Source: Pisolithus tinctorius
Taxonomy: Eukaryota > Basidiomycota > Agaricomycetes > Boletales > Pisolithaceae
DNA: 64,000 nucleotides
Reading direction: 5' to 3'
Assembly: GCA_024663395.1 (NCBI GenBank)
Contig: JANFAH010000005.1
Coordinates: forward strand, 682,001-746,000
In this document: positions 56,901 through 64,000 of the stretch, piece by piece
Position numbering within the stretch: the stretch's first letter is position 1
Layout: each line of letters opens with the position of its first letter
Translations under genes and position numbers: made by a program
Notes under the pieces: model-generated
What the model was told of the DNA's origin: nothing
What the model saw: the letters and a program-made list of their open reading frames with translations, nothing else
The model's database searches: none

Positions 56901-58239
56901 GCAGGAAAGATGAGCTCCAGGCCACTGATGTTACCGGGAAGACATCTGGTTAACGCCGGTCTGCTGGGTGCCAATGCTCTCACTATGGCTGCATTCTTGA
57001 AAGCAGGACCTGCTATACCTCTTGTCGCCGCTGGTTATTTGGGAGTCAGCACGCTCCTCAGTTTCTTGAAAGGCTTCACCACCACAGCCGCAATTGGAGG
57101 CGCTGATATGCGTGAGTAGCCCTGTCATACTATGAGGTATTCTTCTGAGAGCGGGTTTTTGTAGCCGTCGTCATCACGGTATTAAATGCATACTCTGGAT
57201 TTGCGCTAGTGGCCGAAGGTAGAAACAGTTATTATCTTACGAGAGCGTACAGCTGATCTGACTCTTAGGTTTCATGTTGGATAATCCACTCCTTACCACC
57301 GTCGGTTCGCTCATTGGTGTCAGTGGTTCCATCCTCTCGTATATCATGGTACGTTCGGAGCACTGAGATACTGCTGAGCGCTGATTTATATTGCAGTGCG
57401 TTGCGATGAACAGATCGCTGACTAACGTATTATTTGGCGGCATCGGAACTATAGCACCTTCAGAAAGTACAAAGATCGAGGGAACCATCACTAAGACAAA
57501 CATAGACGAAACTGTGGAAAGCCTTGTTAATGCCGACAGTGTTATTTTGGTCAGTGATCATTGCAGAGGTTTTACTTCAAACGTGCTAGCTTGACGTGAC
57601 TAAAAATATACAGGTCGTCGGATATGGCATGGCCGTTGCTAAAGCCCAGTACGCGATTTCTGAAATATGCTCCATCCTCCGTGCGAAAGGAGTCAACGTC
57701 CGTTTTGCCATTCATCCCGTTGCGGGACGTATGCCTGGCCAATGCAACGTTCTGCTGGCGGAGGCCTCAGTTCCCTATGACAGTAAGCATGCTTTCCACT
57801 GTACATGTCGGCCCCACGTTCTCATAGTGCTGGCTAGTCGTCCTCGAGATGGACGAGATTAACGATGATTTCGGCGACACCGACGTTACACTCGTGATAG
57901 GTGCCAACGACACTGTAAACCCGATCTCCCTCGAGCCTGGTTCTCCGATCGCTGGTATGCCGGTTCTTCATGCTTGGAAAAGCAAACAGGTTATTGTGAT
58001 GAAACGAGGAATGTCGAGTGGTTATGGTAGGGTCTCCATGTTTGATTTATATTCTCTGACGAGCTACATCCCTTCATCAGCTGACGTTCCAAACCCGATG
58101 TTCTACATGCCCAACACTAGGATGTTGTTTGGGGATGCGAAGGACTCCTGTGAGGGTATGTACGTCGCAGTGGTTCACCAGCGACAAAACTAACCATTTG
58201 CCCACAGCCATCAAGAGGGGACTGGATTCACGAAACTGA
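53992..58239 (+). CDS. NNT1: Mitochondrial NAD(P) transhydrogenase (proton-translocating)
   Basis: Inner-membrane pump reducing NADP with NADH at the expense of the proton gradient. ATG 53992 opens a Ser/Arg-rich presequence ([20 protein letters not shown]). Domain I follows ([40 protein letters not shown], the NAD-binding fold; [16 protein letters not shown]). A linker and membrane domain II come next ([80 protein letters not shown]). Domain III is [40 protein letters not shown] and [20 protein letters not shown], ending RGLDSRN at TGA 58237-58239. All three domains are in one polypeptide in the order I-II-III, as in animal NNT, with some 15 introns. Appears complete. Confidence 0.95.
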
Positions 58240-58651
58240 GTGATCTCCCATTCATCACAAATTTCATTTGTAGGCGCGCTGTTGACTTGCCCTATCATTA
58301 CACTTCCATATTGTTACGTGGCATTGGGATAGACGTTCGTTTGTGACCTTATGCACAGGGACCTTCGCTCGAACGTTGTAGTATCATATATCTATCGTAT
58401 CCGCTAGTCACGTTCTCGAGTTCGGTCAAATATGGAGGTTAGCGTAGTGTAGGAACGTCCGCAGCCCGATGTAGAAAAGAAAGTAAAGCTTATGGCAATA
58501 AAGTGTTCTCAATAAGCGCAGAAGGTCCAAAGAGAAGTGGCAGGTATAGCGGATGCACCCAGGTGATACGCCCCCTAAAATGATTATTGTTTCTGTGCCA
58601 TCCCCTGCTTCATACTTTCATCAGTGAATATGAACTAGCCACTCAATGAAT

Positions 58652-59968
58652 CTATGTTTTGACTGCGGCGTAACCAAGCCGCGATGGAGCACTGCTGCGG
58701 TTCGGTTGATTGTACAGCCAGGTAGCGATTAGAACGACGACGGAGCCCAGGATGAAAGTAAACGTAATGCAGAAGTCGAAGAGCGCAACAGATGCCAAAA
58801 AAGATATGACGATGCTCAAACTAGTGGCAAAACCCTTGAGGATGTTGTCTGAATACTTGATGACCATTGCGGTGACGAGACCTCCAAGAACCTGAATAGC
58901 GACGGTGGCCCAAGCCCAACCGCCGAAGTTTTGGAATAGAGAGCTGGTGAAGCCTGCGTCTGGACGTTGTGCAAGGATGATCGGTACGAGAGCGGGAAGT
59001 AGAGAGAAGGCGGAAAGCTGAACATTACGTATCCAAAGGTCAGATTGGGAATTTTTAAGAACCATCTCGAAGTAGACGCCTGCGAGACCAGACGTAAAGC
59101 AAGCTGCGACAACGGCGAGGAACCCCTTGACAGCATTCATGGACGCGCCCTGGAACAAGAGGGAAGAAGCTGCCTTGGCGGTACCACTGGTGCCAGTCTG
59201 TATCTGGACGATACCAACGCCAATGGCAAGGAAGAAAAGTGCGACCCATTGACTGGCGCTGAGTTGTTTTCGAAGAAGTAAGACGGAGAACGCGGCCGTT
59301 GTGAGAATCTTCATTTGATAACTAACTTGGAAGGTGGCTGCTTCTAAATTGGTCGCAGCAACATACTGCAAATTATTTTGGATAACTGTAAGGGAAAGGG
59401 GTGGATGAATATTACCGTGACTGAATTATAGGGTATTACGCACCGTATAGGATTGCAGGTATTGATAATTTCCAGCAATCTGGGCTGAAAACCTCCCTCG
59501 CTAATCTTCGTGACCGTGAAAGCACCCTAGATGAGTGCCAGAAGCGACCAGACGTCAAGCTAGGTTGGGGCGCGTCGGTCCCGTATGAGGCTGGACGATC
59601 CATACGAGTGAATGCAATGGCCAGAGATATTGCACCCTTGAGGAGCTCATTAAGCAAGACTGCCGTTGGTGCGGAGTACGACTGAGATGGCGGGATGTGT
59701 ACACGAGAGTAGTGCATTATAATCGTCAACAACGAGTTTTGCACGGCGAGAGTGATGAGACTGTTAGGCGTTGAGACTGCGTCAGACGTCTGGTCGCGAA
59801 AGCACGAGACCAATGGAACGCGTACGAGATATACTTCAATGGAATGCCGCACAGAGCAGGGACTGGTGGTGAGTCTGCGGGGCGGAGGCCAAGTTCCTCG
59901 TACTCCAGTTGTTTAGCATCGGGAACGTTCTTGCATGCGACGAGGACGGATTGCTGTTGCTGAGACAT
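58652..59968 (-). CDS. Golgi nucleotide-sugar transporter (UDP-galactose/UDP-GlcNAc type, SLC35A family)
   Basis: Multi-span Golgi antiporter bringing a UDP-sugar into the lumen. ATG 59968 (MSQQQQSVLVACKNVPDAKQ) starts an exon with a cytosolic leader ending CGIPLKYIS. After an intron the first membrane segments follow: LVTLAVQNSLLTIIMHYSRV and LLNELLKGAISLAIAFTRMD. The last exon (59,371-58,652) gives MQYVAATNLEAATFQVSYQM, KILTTAAFSVLLLRKQLSAS, ACFTSGLAGVYFEMVLKNSQ, AMVIKYSDNILKGFATSLSI and ATWLYNQPNRSSAPSRLGYA. The blocks VxYQxKILTTA and YADNI(L)KGFAT are family signatures. Ends at 58,652. About 400 residues and ten membrane segments expected. Galactose versus GlcNAc specificity cannot be decided. 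Confidence 0.85.
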
Positions 59969-60486
59969 GGCCAGCTGGGGTATTTGGTAGACGGTGGTGA
60001 GGGGGACTCTTGAGTCGGTGAGGGGGGGGTATATGGGAACGATTTGACTTGCTGGTCCTCCACTCCGCGTGCGTCCCGCAGCTGGCCTCTGTTTCCAAAA
60101 TTTAACCCAAGTCGGGTTCAGTCGTCCTCCTCCGCAGCAGATGGCACTGGTGGCACCTGTCAGCCTGTCCCACGCACGCATCAATATATTTATGTAACTA
60201 ATTATCAACGCCAAGACCACTGCCCTTATCAACTCCACATTCATCGGTTACCACCTGGGTCGATCCTTTGATAATTTTAAAACCACTGCCATCATACCTT
60301 AATACATACAATCAACCTGTTACAAAACCACATGCTAGGACATTTCGAGTGCACGATTTTGAAACCGTTCCTATCGAGGCCCCACCACCAGGCGATGACT
60401 TGCCATCCTGTACGTTGGGCTACGTATCTGAGATCCATGTGGCATGGACCCATTGTGTCCACGTGGATAGAGGTGACGACCAGCGT
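59969..60486. other. Intergenic stretch upstream of the nucleotide-sugar transporter
   Basis: About 520 bp with promoter and 5' leader of the transporter; the minus-strand frames here run out of the transporter's first exon. The rest has only short frames. Nothing else recognised. Confidence 0.45.
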
Positions 60487-61860
60487 TTAGACTGCCTTCT
60501 CCTCTGCGCTCCTCTTTCGCGGCGGTGTCCCGCCCATGGAGGTCTGAGCCTGTGCTAGATCCCCTTCCTTGCGCCACACGTCCAGCCATGTCGACGCGCG
60601 CACCTCGTCTGTATCATTCGGTTGCCGGTTCGCCGTATGATTCCCAACACCCCCAGTCACGTTCGTGAAACACCTTGATCCTGTAGGTGCTGGAGGGTGT
60701 GCACCCGGTGCATAATATGCTGCCTTGATTCGAGCGCGACCAACACCGTTAGGTCTCAGATTCGTCGCAAGTGGAAAGACACGTGACGTAGTATCTGAAA
60801 CAAGTGCGGGTGGCGCGGGCAGAATGGTACTGTGCACAGACGGCACACTTTGCCTTGGCTCTTCGCTATCCCGAGTGCTCACAGCTAAACCAATTTCTCG
60901 CCCAACTTGCGAATAGTTGGTCGATCTTGCGTACAGTAACGCTCGGTTTGTAATCACGGGGAACTTCAAGACTGCATCGGTCGCGGTGCTCCGAGGAGGC
61001 TGCAAGGGGATTGCGTTGCCATGGTTCCTGGGTGTCAGGTTTCCAACTCCTGTCAACGGATAGTTTGTGCAGAGCGGGAGAGAGAATCTATGAACGACCT
61101 CTCCCTGACTGTGAGGTGCGTACTTGATCTCCGTGGAAGCTTCCGCGTCACCTAAAGTACGTCGCGTTACTGTCGCCGTAGGTTCAGGTTTGGCAATCTT
61201 GGGTTGATATTGTGACCAAGCCAGGAGACGGCTGTTGCTACTCTTCAGAGAAAGCGTGTAACGATCCCTGCCTCCAAAGACGGGTGATGAATCGAGCACG
61301 CCACTCTCGATCGTTGTGCTGCGTTCGAACGTTCCCGGCGAAGCAACGGATGCTTTTGCCCGTCGTCGTTGCATAATGACCCTGATCGCCGTGACTAGGA
61401 ACACAATACTGCTTAAGACAGATACCCAAATGACAATCTCCGTGGGGGTACCACGAGCCTCTGCATAAGTTTGAGGAACAGGTTGCGGAATGCATGTGCT
61501 ATTCAATCCTCCCGGCGTCTCAGGGACATGCGAGAGAGGCCTCCCAGGAACTTCGGTGAAATTTAAGAGTTTCCACGGAGGAAGCCATGCAAAGGTGGGT
61601 ATAGCGTGCGGAGTAGCGGCATTGACTTGGGATCCCGCCGTGCACGAGGGGAGCACATTTAGAGAGATCTCGTCCGATGGCGACGAAAGCATGAGGTTGG
61701 AGTCATGATTTTGAAAGTTGGCTGCATCCTCCTCCTCGAGAGCGTCCCGGCGGGAATGCGAAGAGGTCTGTTGGTCACACCGTTCGCCATTCTCCCCCAA
61801 GCAAGACAGAGCGTTTTCGCCGTCGCTTTGAACAGTGAGGATCTCCTTCGCGACGGCCAT
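60487..61860 (-). CDS. Single-pass membrane protein of 457 residues, unrecognised
   Basis: Intronless frame from ATG 61860 (MAVAKEILTVQSDGENALSC) to 60,487, unusual among its intron-rich neighbours. One clear membrane segment lies at about residues 142-163 (IVIWVSVLSSIVFLVTAIRV), preceded by an N-terminal region with NxS/T sites (NFTE, NSTC) and followed at once by basic residues (QRRRAKAS). By the positive-inside rule the first 140 residues face outward and the 290-residue Ser/Thr/Pro-rich tail is cytosolic. The tail ends in a basic motif (PPRKRSAEEKAV). No signal peptide or known domain recognised. Architecture resembles fungal cell-surface sensor or scaffold proteins, but that is only a resemblance. 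Confidence 0.6.
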   Translation of the reverse strand: MAVAKEILTVQSDGENALSCLGENGERCDQQTSSHSRRDALEEEDAANFQNHDSNLMLSSPSDEISLNVLPSCTAGSQVNAATPHAIPTFAWLPPWKLLNFTEVPGRPLSHVPETPGGLNSTCIPQPVPQTYAEARGTPTEIVIWVSVLSSIVFLVTAIRVIMQRRRAKASVASPGTFERSTTIESGVLDSSPVFGGRDRYTLSLKSSNSRLLAWSQYQPKIAKPEPTATVTRRTLGDAEASTEIKYAPHSQGEVVHRFSLPLCTNYPLTGVGNLTPRNHGNAIPLQPPRSTATDAVLKFPVITNRALLYARSTNYSQVGREIGLAVSTRDSEEPRQSVPSVHSTILPAPPALVSDTTSRVFPLATNLRPNGVGRARIKAAYYAPGAHPPAPTGSRCFTNVTGGVGNHTANRQPNDTDEVRASTWLDVWRKEGDLAQAQTSMGGTPPRKRSAEEKAV

Positions 61861-62283
61861 TTTGACCGCTTTTTGACTGATGGAAACTGAGAAGTACGGC
61901 GGGTGCAGGGGCGACTCAGGATAGGAGATGGAGAACTATCAACTTGAAAGCGCGTGTACTGCCCCCAGACGCGTTGAGGTCACGTGCATTGACTTTTATT
62001 TAAGGTAATATCCGAATAAGGAAGCCAATACGATATTCTGTTGAAGAATACGGTCGTCACTATTAGCTTCAAGCTTCAAGTCAAATTGGCGGAACAATTC
62101 AACGCGGTGCCACTGTCATTAAGCCTGTCCTCGCTGAGATATTGCCACAGCTAATTCGGAACCAACACGCCCCTGCTGTTTTCTTTTACATTGGTGCCGC
62201 GCTCTTTTCCGCAACCTTTGAGCCTGCGCATAGCTTCAAGACGCGTCCGAACAAAGGACATTAGACGTGACTCGTGATTCTCC
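61861..62283. other. Intergenic stretch, nothing recognised
   Basis: About 420 bp separating two divergent genes, with stops in all frames. It probably holds the promoters of the membrane protein and of the following gene. Confidence 0.45.
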
Positions 62284-62934
62284 ATGAACCGATTTGACGA
62301 CCGTAGGCACGTCTTTCTCATGCAAGTTCGTGAATCCAGCAACTCAAGCTGTCCGCAACCTTCCTGCAGTGATGCAGTGCAGTCTCAGCCGACACAGCTG
62401 ATCGATTATGCACTGGCGGCGCCTCTGGCACACTTGGAACACGACAATGGGCGGAGAAGGATCCCGGAGAGGCAGCAGCAAGATGAAGGGTTTTCTGAGG
62501 AATCTATAGTTCCTCCACGCAGAGAGGCTGTTCCTCGATATTTTCTATGCGATCAGGCACCCTTGACGGGCCAGAACAACGGTTGCGAGGAATGGGGACC
62601 TCAGAATGAAAATACGACAGCTGGAAGCAAGGAAAACAAAGAACACTATCACAACGTCGATCAAACCAGGCCTTCATCACCTCACGACGTGCAAGCGACT
62701 ATCAAAGAACCCGGCCTCGGTAACTCTATCCCTTTGACGGCATCTGGTATAAGAAAAGTGAATGGTGAGCCAACTTACTGTGTTGGATATTTCGTCATCC
62801 CTTGCCTTCCGGGTATTTACCATTTAGTCGGCAGGTGCAAGAGCTATTTCCTGTGGACCACCAAACTCAAAAACTTCCGAGCCACCATCTCTTGCCCACC
62901 CCACCAAGTCACTGCCGCCACTCATGATGAATAG
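62284..62934 (+). CDS. Unrecognised protein, possibly 5' exon(s) of the next gene
   Basis: Open frame from ATG 62284 (MNRFDDRRHVFLMQVRESSN), rich in Gln/Asn/Glu and low in hydrophobic residues up to about 62,765 (GNSIPLTASGIRKVN). There a GT donor (GTGAGCC) occurs and the rest of the frame loses this character. Splicing from there to an AG near 62,918 would fuse it to the frame starting at 62,924, so the two may be one gene. No domain recognised. Confidence 0.4.
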   Translation: MNRFDDRRHVFLMQVRESSNSSCPQPSCSDAVQSQPTQLIDYALAAPLAHLEHDNGRRRIPERQQQDEGFSEESIVPPRREAVPRYFLCDQAPLTGQNNGCEEWGPQNENTTAGSKENKEHYHNVDQTRPSSPHDVQATIKEPGLGNSIPLTASGIRKVNGEPTYCVGYFVIPCLPGIYHLVGRCKSYFLWTTKLKNFRATISCPPHQVTAATHDE

Positions 62935-64000
62935 ATATCGTCGTTCTCCCTCACCACCATCGCAAGACTCGTTTGGTGGTCCCGTCTCCCAGGATCCTGG
63001 AGAGCACTTCCTGGCGACAACAAGGCAGTTCAACGTGCCACTTTCTGACCTCGGTGCACCTACACAACTTGACGATGTAGATCCTGAAATACCCTTGTCC
63101 GACGCGAGCGAACATCGTACTTCCCTAGGCTCCACCATGACGGACTACAAAGGTCGCAGAGCAAATAGCAGTGTCGCCAGTCCGAGGCTTGGAGGTGAAG
63201 TGCTTGTTGCCGCAACGCCCTCGCACACAAGCGAGTCTGCGGAACCGTCCGGCATTGCGGACGTACGAAGAGCAGACGTCCCATTCCTCACCAATGTTGG
63301 GGCTGACCACGGCAGCCAGGAGTCAACGCAGCCGTTTGACTTCGACCAGACCCCGTCATCTTTTGACCGAATGCTGGACAAAGTAGCCGCGGACAAAGCG
63401 TCGCGACCAGTGCAGGAACCAGTGCCAACTCAAACCACAGTGCTGGATCCTACCCCACCGAACGTATCTACAGACGTCGAACCGCCGACGCGTCCAGTCT
63501 CCGGTGAACAGTCTGGTCGCCAGCGACGTTCCGAGACACCACAGTGGGTCTCGTCCGCCACTCACGCAGCCGTTGCATCTAGCAATCCGCGGAGCTTGCT
63601 TCGATTGGTGAATCCTATGAACGAGTATAGGATCGCCAAGTTGCGTCAGATGCACGGTGACGTTGCTCCACCTTCTTATGTCGGTACTTCTGCGAGAGCG
63701 CAGGCGCAGTTGTCTTCCGTCGAACAGAGATTACCTACCAAGTCTACTTCTGAAGCACGGCATGCTCCGAGTCGTACAGAGACCGCCGGCCGCCCTATCA
63801 GAGGATATCGGGAAAGTCCCGACCAGGGGAGCGATTCATTGGATGTGGTCCCGGACTCCGAGCCTCTCCGGGCTGGACTTAGTAATACTTCCAATGCGGA
63901 TGTCCCAGACAGTAGTCCACAGAAAAGTTCGCCCCCCGCTCGCAAAGCGAACCCCGAGCACACCCCTCGTGATCACGTTTCTAAGCCTCCCGGAACCCAG
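62924..64000 (+). CDS. Ser/Pro-rich protein, runs off the window end
   Basis: A frame with no stop from ATG 62924 (MMNRYRRSPSPPSQDSFGGP) to the last base, 359 codons. The protein is largely disordered, rich in Ser, Pro, Asp, Arg and Thr, with several Ser-Gln and Thr-Gln pairs (PPSQDSF, VSQDPG, GSQESTQPF, QTPSSF) and an ordered-looking stretch SLLRLVNPMNEYRIAKLRQM. The repeated VPDSEP / VPDSSPQ elements and SQ clusters are reminiscent of DNA-damage mediator proteins of the Crb2/53BP1 type, but the domains that would prove it (Tudor, BRCT) would lie outside the window. Call kept open. Confidence 0.5.
   Translation, partial: MMNRYRRSPSPPSQDSFGGPVSQDPGEHFLATTRQFNVPLSDLGAPTQLDDVDPEIPLSDASEHRTSLGSTMTDYKGRRANSSVASPRLGGEVLVAATPSHTSESAEPSGIADVRRADVPFLTNVGADHGSQESTQPFDFDQTPSSFDRMLDKVAADKASRPVQEPVPTQTTVLDPTPPNVSTDVEPPTRPVSGEQSGRQRRSETPQWVSSATHAAVASSNPRSLLRLVNPMNEYRIAKLRQMHGDVAPPSYVGTSARAQAQLSSVEQRLPTKSTSEARHAPSRTETAGRPIRGYRESPDQGSDSLDVVPDSEPLRAGLSNTSNADVPDSSPQKSSPPARKANPEHTPRDHVSKPPGTQ

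Overview
The window is nuclear DNA from a filamentous basidiomycete, most likely a mushroom-forming agaricomycete. Genes sit close together on both strands and are broken by many introns of about 45-60 nt with GT...AG ends. The host genes (Mdm20/Naa25, Nce101, a BEACH protein, Med16, Pus4, transhydrogenase) are fungal, and the KDZ and TET/JBP transposon genes are typical of this lineage. Exon borders below were read by eye, so gene spans are firmer than individual splice sites.

Left host segment (1-13,541): replication protein A subunit 2 (cut by the window start), the NatB auxiliary subunit, a small Nce101-like protein, an unusually short BEACH-WD40 protein, triosephosphate isomerase, two unrecognised small genes, and a zinc-ribbon protein with a FAR1/FLYWCH-like part.

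Nested transposons (13,542-35,298): a Tc1/mariner-type element with two 111-bp terminal inverted repeats that look identical, flanked by TA. It encodes a DD34E transposase in four exons and a convergent second gene. The second intron of the transposase is 18.5 kb long because a complete KDZ (Kyakuja-Dileera-Zisupton) element of about 18.5 kb sits in it. The KDZ element carries its CxC2-KDZ transposase, a Zn2Cys6-type gene, two unrecognised cargo genes and a TET/JBP-family 2-oxoglutarate/iron dioxygenase. Both of its ends hold long arrays of a GGGCCC-centred motif spaced 42-43 bp apart. Several cargo genes carry apparent frameshifts, while both transposases read cleanly.

Middle segment (35,299-51,694): a coiled-coil protein, an unrecognised gene, a proteasome assembly chaperone 3-like protein, Mediator subunit Med16, and an allantoate-permease-type MFS transporter. 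The Med16 3' end plus the transporter is followed by a diverged second copy (45.3-48.3 kb) and a scrambled third remnant (48.6-50.0 kb) that ends at Pus4.

Right host segment (52,116-64,000): a DapA-family aldolase, mitochondrial NAD(P) transhydrogenase, a nucleotide-sugar transporter, a single-pass membrane protein, and an unidentified Ser/Pro-rich protein that runs off the window end.
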